From: Megaleporinus macrocephalus
Lineage: Eukaryota > Chordata > Actinopteri > Characiformes > Anostomidae
Length of the DNA stretch: 64,000 nucleotides
NCBI GenBank assembly: GCA_021613375.1
Contig: CM038706.1
Span: 22,386,866-22,450,865 of the forward strand
Direction of reading: 5' to 3'
Part shown: one piece after another, positions 13,161 through 25,429 of the stretch
Numbering within the stretch: position 1 is the stretch's first letter
How the letters are laid out: each line of letters begins with the position of its first letter
The notes under the pieces: generated by a model
What the model was told of the DNA's origin: nothing
The model's database searches: none
What the model saw: the letters and a program-made list of their open reading frames with translations, nothing else
Made by a program: the position numbers and the translations under genes

Positions 13161-14205
13161 GGGATGCGTAACATCTCTATTTTTCTTACTTCTGACCGTC
13201 TATGGAAGATGTAAGTGAGCAGTCTTTTCATAAGTGTTCGCTCGTTTAAACGAAACAGCAATCCAAAATATGCATACATACATTGTAAATCCAGGACTAG
13301 CAAAACAAAGGCAAATTCAACCCTGTAGTTATATGCGTTCTGAACATCTGGTGAAGGATGATACTTTAAATGTTTAGAGGTACTCCAATGTTGCATTTTA
13401 ATGTTATGTTTATTTATTTTTATAATTTATTAATCGTATAGGTGCCTACAAACTCCAGTGTCCTTGACATCAGAGAATGGTCTGTCATGTTTTAGTTATA
13501 CTCAGCACTTTTTTCATCATGTTAAAAACTGGGGCTACAGATAGCGTTAGCATTCTCACAAGTACTTTCATTTCTGCTCGTGTTGTTTCGCTGCATTGTG
13601 CATAACAAGTGGGATGCAGGGGAGAAGCCTGTAGCAGAGAAGACCTTGTGCATTGTACCACCTTTTAATGTTTAGCATGCACAGTAATTACAAATCACTT
13701 GTTTAACATTCTGAATACAATGAAACAATTCTGCATAGTTGGCATTGTACTAATTCGCTGCTCTACAGACAGTTTGAACACGTCTGTACTGACAGCACAG
13801 CTGTTTTATTCACTATTTTACATTTTCCGTACATTGCAATTTTTGTAAAGTTCTAGATTTTGTCACATCACTTGAAGCCTCTTTAATGATTGATTTGTTT
13901 TGGGCCAGTAGTGTTCACAAAATTATCAATAGGATACCCTGTTTACATGAAAACACACACACCACATTAAAATGTGAACGTAAGTAACAGAGGCAGAGTA
14001 AAGGAACAAGGCGAGAGATAAAAAGGCAGAAATGGAGGGCTCCAGTTGTTCTATCATTGAGAAATAGCAAGGTATGAGGCAAGTGTGCTACCAAACCACA
14101 AGCTGCGTCTATTTGCATATCTTTTGGTGCTCTGTTTCCTTCTACATGACAAGCTAAAGTAAGAAACACCAAATGCAAAACGTGCCACTTTTTTCTATCT
14201 CTTTT
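13161..14205. other. Non-coding stretch with one dispersed repeat
   Basis: No gene seen. The segment at about 13570-13665 is a diverged copy of the repeat at 15167-15262. Confidence 0.5.
13570..13665 (+). repeat. Dispersed repeat unit A, copy 1
   Basis: Shares TGTTGTTTCGCTGCATTGTG, CATAACAAGT, then GGGGAG-AGCCTGT-GCAGAG and AAGACCTTGTGCATTGTA with 15167-15262. Similarity by eye is about 85 percent. Family not recognised. Confidence 0.7.
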
Positions 14206-14208
14206 TTA

Positions 14209-14210
<2 letters not shown>

Positions 14211-14264
<54 letters not shown>
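14211..14264. repeat. (CT)n microsatellite
   Basis: Nearly pure CT tract, about 26 units, with one TTT interruption at its left end. Only 40 bp separate it from the (CA)n run that follows. Confidence 0.95.
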
Positions 14265-14267
<3 letters not shown>

Positions 14268-14302
14268 AGGACCGAACATGCTAGAAGAACACAGCAGGGC
14301 CG

Positions 14303-14303
<1 letters not shown>

Positions 14304-14364
<61 letters not shown>

Positions 14365-14372
14365 ACACACAC
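14304..14372. repeat. (CA)n microsatellite
   Basis: About 34 CA units with a single CATA interruption near the right end. Confidence 0.95.
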
Positions 14373-17300
14373 TGGAAAATAATGCAAATTTACAGCTTCA
14401 GGCTTAACATCCATGAGTGAGAATCTAGAGAGGAGAAAGACAGAGAGAATGAGAGAATGATGGGGATAAAGACAGAATAAACAGCTGTAGTTATGTAAAA
14501 GCATTTGTGCACTTAACAGTTGTCAGCATAAGGTTGTCAGTCTCTCTCTCTCTCCCTCAGTCTCTCTCTCTCTGTCTCTCGCTCTCATTAGAGTTATTTG
14601 CGCAGGTTCTATGCAGCTGAAGCAGCTCTGCTGCTCTGAGAATAAAGACATGCTAGACCACACAGCACACTCACCCTCCTATCTCTTGCAGTGCTGTTAT
14701 TGTACTAGTCAGGGACAGAATTATAATTGCATGATGTACCAGGCTGCAGTAATACAGTGACAACTAATATCACCATCTGGACTAGCTGCCTTATGCGGAC
14801 AATAACAGACTATAGAATTCACAACATCAAGAAAATAAAAATTTGTAGAATAAACTCTGGCTACCAGCGCTCCACCACAGTTTGCTCAGACGTAAATTAA
14901 CTTGCTAATGGACAGTAAATGTTAGACAGCAACTTCTTAACTATTACCTCTAAAACCAATATATACCATGGTACACTTTTTTATTTTTAAGCTACAAAAA
15001 TATTCCCATTACAGCAGTGATCACAAAAAATAAGCACTTCATTAAATTACAAAAAACTTTATTCTGGGCATCCCCAACTATGTCAGATGCTACACACGAG
15101 TTTCAGTACTATCGTCATACAAAATCAATGAATTTAAGGCCAACCCTGGTCTATGAAACTTTCATTTTTTTGCTTGTGTTGTTTTGCTGTATTGTGCATA
15201 ACAAGTAATATGTAGGGGAGCAGCCTGTTGCAGAGAAGACCTTGTGCATTGTATAACCTCAATGCTCAATGCTGTGTCAGAAGTTACACATAAGTTTCTG
15301 TGCTATTGTCACACAAAATCAATGAATTTAAGGCCAACCCTGGTCTATGAAACTTGGTAATGCGAATGCTCATACTAAACTTTTAAGCAGTAATCTATTC
15401 ATTTGCTTGGACGTTCTTTTTTAGTAAATGTACGCAAGACTAGGTTGTTGCTGTTGTTGGCACAAGTTCCTCTTGGACTTGATCAAACTATGATAAGAAT
15501 CCTGAGGTTTAGATAATCAGTCCTTAGATTGTAAGTCACGCTGAGTAAACAGACCTCCTAAATAAATAAAGCACATATAAGTACGCTGTTCATGTATGTG
15601 AAGGATGACAATAAGCTGTGGCCCTTCGAGGGAGAACCAAATTTCTGTATGGATTACTTCATCAAGATTGGAACTTGCTGTACTGCAGCATAGCACAACT
15701 CAAGCAGATTGCATAACAGCTTCGAACAAATCAAATAAGTGGTATCTGTGGAGCTGTTTTATCTGGCCATAAGGCATTAAGCTCTGACTAAACAACAAAT
15801 TTAATCCCCTTTCTGACAAATGGACATTGTCCACTAGAGCACGAGAGGCAAAAGCAACGTGCTGCATATGGCCTTTAGTAGTAAACATGAATGGAGCAAA
15901 CATGTGCATGGCTTTGATTAGAAATACCTTTTATACAAGCTACTTATAGATGTGATGTCACAGGTCCATATGGAAAGTGTAACATATGGATATGATGCTG
16001 CATTGCTCTGTCCAAGGCAACGGGGCTGTTGTTCTGTTAGAGCTCTTCAGGCCTTTCAGCAGGTCCTTACAGCGGAGGACTGTGGAAATGCCTCTGTGTC
16101 TATAACTGTGTGTACAGCGGAAAGCAGGGGAGAAATGGGAGCTCGCGAGTGGAGGGAAAACTGTCCTTTGCAGGGCGTGACGTTTCAGTTCTTGTCTAAC
16201 AGCCTGTGGCGATAGCCTTTTAGGACAAACAACCACATACACACACACCTCTGTACTGCACAACACAGAGCAACGGAGAGACACATCAGGCAGATGAAAG
16301 GTGCTCCCTACTGCGTTCTAATGTCACTTACAGCAGCCGAGAGACAGAGGGAGAGGAAGAGGGAGAGAGAGAGAGTTGTTGACTAAATCTGCCCAGAGGT
16401 TTTTTGGCACTTGTTCTCCCGGAGTGTGTGAATTCTTAAAGAGAGAGGGAATTCCTTCTGATGACCAATAACAACACACATCTACACATGCATGTAGAGA
16501 CCAGCTTCTTATGGCAATAAGCGCAGGCTTTGATGAGGAACTATAGGAGTGATACGTGGAGGCTTAGTGTGTAAAAGGCTTACCCTGAATTTCAACAGAC
16601 GGAATTCTTTGACAATCCATTATGTTTTCAAGCTAGATTTGAACACTGTCAGCAGCACAGTATCAATTTGCATGTTGAATTACATTCTTCTTTTCATCAA
16701 ATTAGGGCCTCTGTATTGCATAGTCATCGTACAAAAATAAAAAATAAACACCCTGTTGTGCCAATCATGCATTACAAAAAGCTGCATGATAAGACATGCA
16801 GAAAAATATACACTCAACTGAACTATGCTTTGTTATGTGTGTAATGAATGTGTTTATCATCCTTGTTGGAATAAAACCTTGTATATTGATTTTCACCATT
16901 TTTTTTACAGAACCAAAGATCGCAGCTGCCCTTACCACTTTAAACAAGGTTCAGTCACAACAGTGACTATATACTGAATCTGCCTTTTGTAATGCTGCTT
17001 ATACAAATACACAAATCGATATAAATATACAATATAAATGTAGAAATATCAATCATTACATAATTGATCATAATTATTTCTCATAGTCAGCTTTTACAAT
17101 AGTGAATTAAGTGTATTTAGATGAGTTGGGATGAGACAAATACGTCCAAATAAAAGAAAGTAAAGAATGTACTTCCAACTATAACTATAAGAGAGCAGCA
17201 GTAAGTAATGTTCGCTTATTGAGCTTGAGTAGTGTCCGTAATCAGTTGGAGTTGTACGTCAAAGGTGCCATACAGTATATTCATTGAGTATTTGAAACTG

Positions 17301-17506
17301 TTCTCTAATGTCTACACACACGGTGTGTGGTCGGGGTGAAGAACACGTCCATTTAGAACTTGATTTAGAACTACGATTTGGCCCTAAAATGAAATGACTC
17401 ACTACTTTTTAACTGAGCCCATAAATAAATGGATGTGCTCTGCTCTGATTGGCGGGTTTACACTGCAATGTTCACAAAGAAGCAACCTCTGAAATTGGCA
17501 GGAAAA
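14373..17506. other. Non-coding stretch between microsatellites and THAP-derived element
   Basis: No gene seen. Contains the duplicated repeat at 15082-15356 and short GA runs near 16340-16375. Frames such as 15952-16215 (plus) have no splice or homology support. Confidence 0.5.
15082..15356 (+). repeat. Local duplication of dispersed repeat units A and B
   Basis: Unit B at 15082-15156 and 15270-15356 shares the phrases CAAAATCAATGAATTTAAGG and CCAACCCTGGTCTATGAAAC. Between the copies lies unit A (15167-15262), whose relative is at 13570-13665. The two B copies are nearly identical over their last 50 bp, so this looks like a B-A-B arrangement made by recent duplication or by insertion of unit A. 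Confidence 0.7.
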
Positions 17507-18240
17507 CATATATGGCAAAAATGATGCGAAGAAATCGCTAATTCAAGGCTGTGAACTGTGAAGGCTCTTTTCTTACCTTTTCCAAGGAAACAAACTGCTT
17601 GGTTCCTTGGAAAAGCACTTGCACCCTAAGATGATCTGCTTCAACCATCAAAATGATGTTTACAAGTTGCGGTGGGGGATGTGATGCTAATAAAAATGGA
17701 ACTGCCCCTATCATCAGTTTCTTTAGTGGCAAATACTGAGCAAAGCCTGCTTGATAGGGTCTAAGGTTTGAGAAACGATCCAGAGTAAAGTGTGCAGAGC
17801 AAACAAACAACTTTGGATTAAAGATGTCCAAGATCTTGTTATAAATGTGGGAGCTGAAGTTGGCTTCCCATTCTCCAGCTTGTTTTCTGAATGTTCTGTT
17901 CTACACATTTAAGGTGGAAGAGAGCACTCAATTAAGAAGCTGGTGAATAGGAAGCAAACTTCAGCCTCGTTTAAAGATGAACATAAACCATGCCTGTTGA
18001 CAGTTTGGTTCCTTGGAAAAGGTAAGAAAAGAGCCTTCACAGTTCACAGCCTTGAATTATCGATGTCTTCACATCATTTTTGCCATATATGTTTGTCGTC
18101 GTCGCTCTGTTGGTGTTGTTTTGCTGCGCTAGAACATGATCTGGCATTTGTAAATTGTGGGGGAGTCGAGACTGTTAAGATTTTGAAATCGTACTGTTCT
18201 ACTGACCTCTTTTATAAATGTGAGATTCGTTTTTGAAGGA
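17507..18240. mobile_element. Head-to-head THAP-derived element, copy 1 (foldback)
   Basis: Two diverging halves meet near 17930. The minus-strand half (about 17930 down to 17660) can be read as part of a THAP zinc-finger domain: FNPKLFVCSAHFTLDRFSN with the Cys-x2-His pair, then QAGFAQYLPLKK and GAVPFL. The plus-strand half starts with the same AGCTGG-GAATRGGAAG...AACTTCAGC lead. The outer ends are a near-perfect inverted repeat: 17507-17597 is the reverse complement of 18001-18091 with only a few mismatches. A second copy of the same arrangement lies at 24.1-24.8 kb in the opposite orientation. The N-terminal zinc-binding C2 pair of a THAP domain is not visible, so this is a fossil. THAP domains are used by P-element-type transposases and their domesticated relatives; which source applies here is inference. 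Confidence 0.65.
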
Positions 18241-19510
18241 AGAACAACAGTGTTTGAAGTTGATGATATGTGAGTTTTATGTAATTCAGCTACTGTTTTG
18301 TGATTGTGACAAGCCTTCGTGACTTTCATAACAAAACGCCACCTCTGAAATCGCAACTTTATATGACAAGGAACACAATGTCCTACTCCAATTTCAATGT
18401 AACCAGATTTTGATTTTAAGTAAATTCAGTTGCATTTTTATATGAAAACATTCAGTTTTTGATATCAAAGCGAGCATGTTTAGCAAAGAATAACTCAAAT
18501 CACGCACCTCAGTAAACTTGACGAATAACTCTTGTAAAACCTAAAACTCGTGCCACAGCTGCATGACAGTTTCCTCTTCGCTCTTGGGTACAAAACTGCA
18601 CACTTGCGTAGTCTTAATGCGGCCTGCGGCAGCATGCTCATAAGATTGCAAATGTGGTTTACATAGTCCCCAAGTTTCACAAAGCTCTGCGCTCAATTCA
18701 AAACAGGCTCTATTTCTGTGTGTACCACGAGAATAGGCAAGTACATGAGGGAGAAAAGTGGACAGACGTTCCAGAGTCATGGCAAAGCTGGCTTTTCTCA
18801 CGAAAAGATTCTAATTATCAGAAGAATCCAGCCAGGGTCTAAACCTATTAATAAAATGGAATGTGATTTTACCAAATGGGCAAATTCCGCGATTGGCTTT
18901 ATGCAAATCGGTTGGCTCATCCCGAAACTACTTTGATCGTTCTGTTGCCTTCCCTAGCTCTCGCTCCTTCACTGTGCTCCCTCGGTCCAGCAATAATGCT
19001 GTCACTGGACGACCTTGAGCATGATCTACACATACCTGAAGCGCTCGCTGCCGTTACACAGACATATGTGAGCCGGTCTCTTTCGAACCATCGCTCCTGC
19101 TGTCTGTCTCTCCCAAAACGGGAAAAGGTAATTGGAAAGCACGGCGGCACGAAAAGCTGCTGCTAGAAACAATATGACAATTACATTAGATAGCTTTTCC
19201 CTCAGTAAAGGGAAGAATGCACTTAGCCTTCTTCAGCTGCACAGTGTCCTCTCGAGCACAACAACAGAAAAAGAGAGAGAGAGCGAGAGAGAGAGAGCAT
19301 GAGAGAGTTAAGACAGAGAGAGTCACAGTGAAGGGTTCTGTCCAACGACTGCAGCCCTAACGTGTTTCAACACGACAGCCGTCTTTAATCAAATAACACC
19401 AGGGACCGCGAGCAGATCTAGTGTGCTCCACTGTGCCTGTGTGGACACACCGCCGTCCTGCATATCAAGGGAATACAGATTTTTCTTTCCTCTCACACTC
19501 CGTCTTTTAA

Positions 19511-19542
<32 letters not shown>

Positions 19543-20490
19543 TCTCACTGTCGGCTTGTGTTGGCTGCTCTGGTTTTGTGAGCGCTCTGCTGGGGGATTC
19601 CTGCTAATTGCTTGCACATTCCCGTCTCCCTATATTAAAGCCAGGCCACCATTCTTCCTCACCATCTACAGTACTGCCGCAAGAGACAGATCGAGAGAGA
19701 GAAAAGACCGACAGAGAGAGAGAGAGAAATGTAGAGATAGGGGGAAAGAGAAAAATTCAAAGAAAGGAGACAGTGGGAGAGAGAGACGTATTTCTCCAGT
19801 CACTGAATTTAATCTGAGTAGTGGATATTGGTGCGCATACGCTCTCTGTAAAGCACAGATGTGCACATACAGTACTATCCACTCACAGTCGGGGAGCGAG
19901 CATGCTGGTTTTAAATGAATAAGGACAATCAGTTTGCTCCGAAGGGATGTGCTCGGTCTGCATGATAGAGCTTGTCAAACACTGCTGCGTACGTGTGTTT
20001 GATTATGTGAGAGTACGTACGTTTATAGATATGGGCATTGCGGGGCGTGCGGCCAGTGCGAGGCTTCTCTTCAACGCGCGCGGGCAGTCTCACAATCAAA
20101 AGGTCGGAATTCAACAACACTGGCATCCTTCGACATCTTGAAGCAATCTCAACTTTGCTGGGGGGTTTATATGCCTAAGAGTGTGTTTGCGTGTATATTT
20201 GTTGCTTTGTGCATGTGCGTGTATGTGTATGAATGGAGTTCTTCACATGACATCGCAGAATGAGAAGAAAATGCTGGCAACTCAGGGAAGCACAGTCTAT
20301 TTGGACTGTGTGCTATATTTGTTCCATTACAAAGAGGCAGTGGCATGTTTATCTGCTTTATCTTCTATGACGGGTGAGATGCTGGTACATTCCACAGTGT
20401 GTCTTACTCCAGCATAAACAACACCCCCCTCCCACACACCCCGACCCCCAAACACACACACACACACGCGCGCGCACACTCCCACCAAAG
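18241..20490. other. Non-coding stretch
   Basis: No gene recognised. Holds short GA/CT microsatellites (about 19270-19310, 19505-19545 and 19690-19735). A POU-octamer-like ATGCAAAT occurs at about 18901. Overlapping open frames at 18.5-19.9 kb on both strands show no consistent splice signals. Confidence 0.45.
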
Positions 20491-20492
20491 TA

Positions 20493-20560
20493 CTAGGGAT
20501 GCACCAATATGGAAATTGTGGACCAATGCAGATTTCTAATATTTAACCTGCCAATGGCAA
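20493..20560 (+). repeat. hAT-like element terminus
   Basis: Starts CTAGGGATGCACCAATATGG, followed by AAATTGTGGACCAATGCAGA. This is a diverged form of the common fish terminal sequence CTAGGGATGCACCGATATG. No matching right terminus was found nearby, so it is a fragment. Confidence 0.6.
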
Positions 20561-20963
20561 CTCACAAACTTTTACAATCTGGCACTAGATCACTACAGGA
20601 AAATAGATCTGGAGGTTACAAATACAGTAACATCAATACAATACAGTCCTTTTAGCCCAGCAACATCTAAACATTCTGCTATTTCAGAGTACATTCAATA
20701 TTTTTAAGCTAATTATCTACTAATACTGCTTTGATTCTGGTTGCAGTACGAACCACACACATGACCATGTTCCTTCTAAGCATCTCTCACATAATTCTCT
20801 GACACAAATGCTACTTTTAAAGAAATTAGAGAAACATCAATGCCTCGTTCTCATACATTTGGCATTTATATCTGCATATCTGATCATGCTTTTTATCTCT
20901 TACAATTTTAGCCTACAAATGTTTAATCTACCACTCCTGAAGGAAACATATGCGAGAAGCTTC

Positions 20964-20968
<5 letters not shown>

Positions 20969-21013
<45 letters not shown>
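20969..21013. repeat. (TC)n microsatellite
   Basis: Uninterrupted TC run of about 22 units. Confidence 0.95.
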
Positions 21014-21015
<2 letters not shown>

Positions 21016-21310
21016 CTTTGAGCTGAGTTTCAATAAACCGCAGTGAGGATGAAGACGAAGCTTTGCATGATCCAAACGTTTGCTGGTGGACCCTGTTTCC
21101 GCATGAACAACTTAAAGCCCACCATAAAAACAGAGCAAATACATAGCAGAGCACATGTTTTTAATTTACCCCTTTAGTGTATCATCTACAACACTGGACA
21201 CAATGCGATTCCCTCTAATGTCATGACTTCAGGGTCACAGATTTTGGTAATGCAGTTAACTACTTGACTTCATCAACAATTCTGTAGTCACACATGCGCA
21301 CACGCACTCA

Positions 21311-21374
<64 letters not shown>
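21311..21374. repeat. Compound (CT)n(CA)n microsatellite
   Basis: About 13 CT units pass directly into about 19 CA units at 21337. Confidence 0.95.
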
Positions 21375-21376
<2 letters not shown>

Positions 21377-22065
21377 GTGATTAAGCCCTCAAGAAAGACG
21401 ACAGCTATTTATATTGCACCATCTGCGGCTGTAAATGCAACATATACGTTTGGAGCGGAAATGGTAAATAAAGGAATCCGCAAGACAGAATGTCGACCTT
21501 TCATATGTGCGTAATGAGCGACGGGCAGGCAATCACATCGCTCGTTAAAAAAAGATAGTCATAAAGACAGAGGACGTTCCTCATTACACGAGCCTTCACG
21601 CACGCAAGAACATTAATCTCATTAATCCCATTCTCTTCGGCCACAGTCCTGCTCCAAAAACTCACTTTCGCCAGGCGTCCGTCTGCCTGTTCTCCCTCAC
21701 CCATTCATCTACGGAGAGCCAAGGACAAAATGAAACTTGATTTTCTATTGCTGGGCCTGGAAATCAAGAGTGTGTGCATGCCCACAGCATGCGACATATG
21801 TGTATGGTGTGTTACAGAGCGGAGATGGATCAGGCTCAAATGTCTGGACTGCCAGACCGCCAAACCATTTAGTTGTTTTAGTTGTCAAGTCACAACCACA
21901 GCAGCAATTTGCCTCGTTTCGGCAATGCATCAAACTGTCCCTCAATCAGATGCAGAACTTTATTCTCTTTGTCATAAACAGGCAAAGAAAAGCAAAGGAG
22001 ACATCAGCTGTTCTTTCAGTTTAACCTGAGGCGATAACATGCAAAGTACACCTGGGCCAATCTGC

Positions 22066-22067
<2 letters not shown>

Positions 22068-22101
<34 letters not shown>
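22068..22101. repeat. (AG)n microsatellite
   Basis: Uninterrupted AG run of about 16 units. Confidence 0.95.
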
Positions 22102-22104
<3 letters not shown>

Positions 22105-22263
22105 TGAGACAGACTATGAGGGTTTTATGAAACAGAGGGTACACTCTATGGTGTGGCCATTTATACAATTTTTTAAAAGATTTCAAAGAAAGACGATAGA
22201 TTTCTGAGAAATTGAAGGCGACAGTAGAGATTGTGTGTGCATTTCCTAAAAGGAGAGACAAAG

Positions 22264-22264
<1 letters not shown>

Positions 22265-22300
<36 letters not shown>

Positions 22301-22320
22301 TGTGTGTTTATGTGTGTGTT
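22265..22320. repeat. (TG)n microsatellite
   Basis: TG run interrupted by TATG and TTTATG, about 25 units in total. Confidence 0.9.
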
Positions 22321-23089
22321 GCAGGGTGCACAAGAGGTAGTCCTCACAATGAAATGAAAGTGAACAGCAGCATCACACCTACAAATAACATCTACTGTCC
22401 CAGAGCACCCCCCTTGCTCTGCTCTACAGGTATTTAAATGTGCACTCTCACTCTCTTTTCACCCTTCACTCCGCTCTTTGTGTATGTGCGCGAGTGTATG
22501 CCCATTACACTTATGCCCGTGTGTGTTTATGTAAAAAGGTACGATACTGTTTTCCCTGTTTTCCGCTGTTTACTTGACATAGATTAACAGCGTACAAAGC
22601 GTTTACGACACATTCCAGAAGACCAGCCCCGAAAAGCCCGTCTGCATTCCAGCGTAACGCACGCAACCCCCCCCCCCAAAAAACAGCACCAGCTTTGGAG
22701 AAAAACACTCCGCAGACCTGCAGGATTCAGCCAGGAGAAAACTTAAAGCAACACACGCTCACACTTACAGACACACACATGCGTGCTCGTGCACACCTTG
22801 TCTGCGGCACATGTTCGGGCACACATAACGTGGGGTTCCAGGGACCCCCTTGGTTGCGTTGTCGTGACAGTGCATGAGTGTATGCGTGTATGTGTGTCTC
22901 AGCGCATGTGTGTGATAGCATATGCGTTTGAGTGTGTCAGAGGGGGGGGTTCCTTACCGGACGGCACGAAATGAAGAACTTTGTTTGGTTCCATGATTCC
23001 CTCCTCAACCCATCATTTTCCTGTAGTCCAGAGACTAATGAGGGCGAGATCACCTCTGCTCTGCTCTCCTCCTCTCTATCTCGCTCTCT

Positions 23090-23171
23090 CTCCTCTCTTC
23101 TCCCCCTCTACCTCTCCCTCTCTCTCTCTCTCTCTATTCCCCCTTCTCTTTCTCTCTCTCTCTCTCTCTCG
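23090..23171. repeat. Imperfect (CT)n tract
   Basis: CT-rich low-complexity DNA with CC and TT interruptions. It is the source of spurious serine/leucine open frames. Confidence 0.85.
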
Positions 23172-23329
23172 CTCCCTCACAGACAGATTCAGTGAGTCAG
23201 CCTTGCTCTGCCTCCCCAAAGCTCTGACTCTGGGTCCTAAAGCCTGCCTCCCTGTCTCTGTCTCTACCTGCCTGCCTGCCTGCAGTCATAATTCATAACT
23301 AGCCTTAAGAACAATACTGCACATTAGTG

Positions 23330-23433
23330 TGTGTTTGTGCGTGTGAGTGTGTGTGTGTGTGTGTGTGTGTATAAGGAGCATGGGAAACGATGCTGCATAT
23401 TAGTGTGCATGTGTGTGTGTGTGTGTGTGTGTG
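23330..23433. repeat. Paired (GT)n runs in a duplicated context
   Basis: Two GT runs (about 23330-23371 and 23404-23433) share flanking text: a TGC-CATATTAGTGTG-like lead occurs before each, suggesting local duplication of a block containing the microsatellite. Confidence 0.85.
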
Positions 23434-24102
23434 CATGAGCAGGTGGGGGGATTGAGGCATGCTTGCTTTGATAGCTGTCACATTATGTATATCAGTCTAG
23501 TGTGTTCAAAGTCGTGGGTTTTTTTGGGCAGGTCTCATACTTTAAGGAAGTACAGCATGCGATGTGACGTTCCTCAAAAAACAAACAAATAAAACAAAAC
23601 AAAACAAAACAAATAAAATAAAGCACTATTAAAAACAGAAACACATATACAAGATTATGAATTATTATTTAACTGTCATTACATTTTAACTGACGATTCA
23701 TTACGAGATAAATATCTGCTATTAATGATTGAGTTGTCTGTTTTGTTCACCACATGTAACTTAAAATACAAGTGCCGAAATTAGCTGATTCGCTGTCTTG
23801 CTTTCTAGCTATCAACACTCAGTAGCTCCAAATAATAACAGAACCAGCTCAAGCATTAAATAAAGACACATTATTCACCGCAGTCCTCTCAAGTTTGTAT
23901 GGCACTATGTACATTTTCTGTACATGCATTTGCCTCAAATTCAAAAGGTTTTTATTGCAACATAACCAAACAACTGTGAATGCTAATAACTGCAATATTT
24001 GCTCAAATAATTGTGATCGGGCAGTTATGCAACAAATGTGGCAGGTTTACTTAGTTTGGATGACTCACTATTTTTCAGTATCGCATTGCAAAATTGCTTA
24101 CA

Positions 24103-24800
24103 TTATTGATTTATAAAAAAAAATATATAGACATGACCCTTTTCATAGATGCTCCATAGAATGGAAAACTGTATTTTCTCAGTTAAATTAAATGAGTTCA
24201 GTACATAAAACTGACACATTGCAAGCCTCAAACCCTTCTTCCTTCCAATGCAAATCCCACATTTAAAAATAAGGGCAGTAAAACAAGCCAATTCCAAAAT
24301 ACAAAACTGTTTAGTAACAGTCTGAACGGATTCATGTTTATGCCCAAAAAAATTACACACAACAACAGAGCAACAGCAATGAAAATGGCAGACTATGTGG
24401 CTGTGAAGGCAATATCGGCATTGTTTCATATCCTTCCCAAGCAACTCAACTGTCAGCGGGCATAGTTGACGTGCGTCTTTAAATGAGGCTGAAGTTGACT
24501 TCCTATTCACCAGCTTCTTAATCAAGTATTCTGTTGCTTTCTAAATGCTACGGCGTGAGAATCTAACTGCAGCACTATTTAATGTGCAAAGGAAAATCTG
24601 CAAAACAAGCTGCCAAACCGGAAGCCAACTCCAGCGCCCACATCTTTAACAAGATCCCAGACAACTTTAATTCAAAGTTGTTCGTTTGCTCTGCATCTTT
24701 CATTCTGGATAGCTTCTCAAACCTTAGACAATTTTCAGCAGGCTTTAGCATTTAACAGAGAAAGACTGAAGAGAAGGGGCAGTTCCACATTTTATTAGTA
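24103..24800. mobile_element. Head-to-head THAP-derived element, copy 2
   Basis: Same two-part arrangement as 17507-18240 but in the opposite orientation and more diverged. The THAP-like half is now on the plus strand (about 24545-24800, frameshifted, with a CSASF where copy 1 has CSAHF). The other half is on the minus strand (about 24530 to 24110) and opens with AAGAAGCTGGTGAATAGGAA followed by TCAACTTCAGCCTCATTTAA. The shared internal junction shows that both loci come from one ancestral composite unit. Confidence 0.6.
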
Positions 24801-25429
24801 TCACAAGCCTAGTCTCCCATTGTCAGTCTCTCTAGGGACTCTCTAGGCTACGTTTCGCCACTTATCGTGACCATGACCTGCCTATTACTGCAGGAACAGG
24901 AACAAAGCAACCAATCACAAGCCAGCTGTCTGGCATGTTGTATAGAAGGAGTCAAGACAAAAACAATGCTGTGGGAAAAACAGAAGTAAATGATGGGCTC
25001 AGACTACTGTTTGGTAGGCTGGAAAAAATACATGGATTTTTGTCAGACCAGTGCAACACAATATATAAGGGTGCGTATATGTGGAAGTGCAATAGATCAG
25101 AACGCAACTAGCAGAGTCCTGACAGTGTGGCGAGAATTATGTATTAATGTATTACATCTACGTGCAAGCAAACTATCTGTGGCTTATACCATCCCCCTGG
25201 TGCAACTGTGCATATTTATTTTTTACAAATTAAGCTAGATCATCAAATTGAGAGTTTTTGCCCTGACCAAAGATACATAACTTCTATGTACATATCAGAG
25301 AACAATTTGCTAACAAATGCTACATAAATGCATTCCATGGTACAGTTAAAGCTATGTTGAACATCACCGGGTTTGAACTATTCTAAAGTGCTAGACAGAT
25401 ATCTACATTATATGCCCAGAACTAGCCAG
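24801..25429. other. Non-coding stretch
   Basis: No gene or classifiable repeat recognised. Confidence 0.5.

Larger units (their letters stand above)
20561..24102. other. Microsatellite-rich non-coding belt
   Basis: No gene recognised. Dominated by simple repeats on both strands (listed separately). Low-complexity pyrimidine DNA at about 23060-23290 produces Ser/Leu-rich open frames that should not be read as genes. A block of CAAAACAAAA-type runs lies near 23580-23620. Confidence 0.5.

Noticed and set aside
14154..14504. Long open frames on both strands through the (CT)n/(CA)n region
   Set aside because: They consist mainly of repeated Val-Cys, Thr-His, Ser-Leu or Arg-Glu dipeptides produced by dinucleotide repeats; no splice or homology support.
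18876..19166. Plus-strand frame at 18.9-19.2 kb as a possible membrane-protein exon
   Set aside because: It has a hydrophobic run but no family resemblance, and overlapping frames of equal length exist on the other strand.
22932..23298. Ser/Leu-rich open frames at 23 kb
   Set aside because: Translation of an imperfect CT tract; composition is entirely explained by low-complexity DNA.
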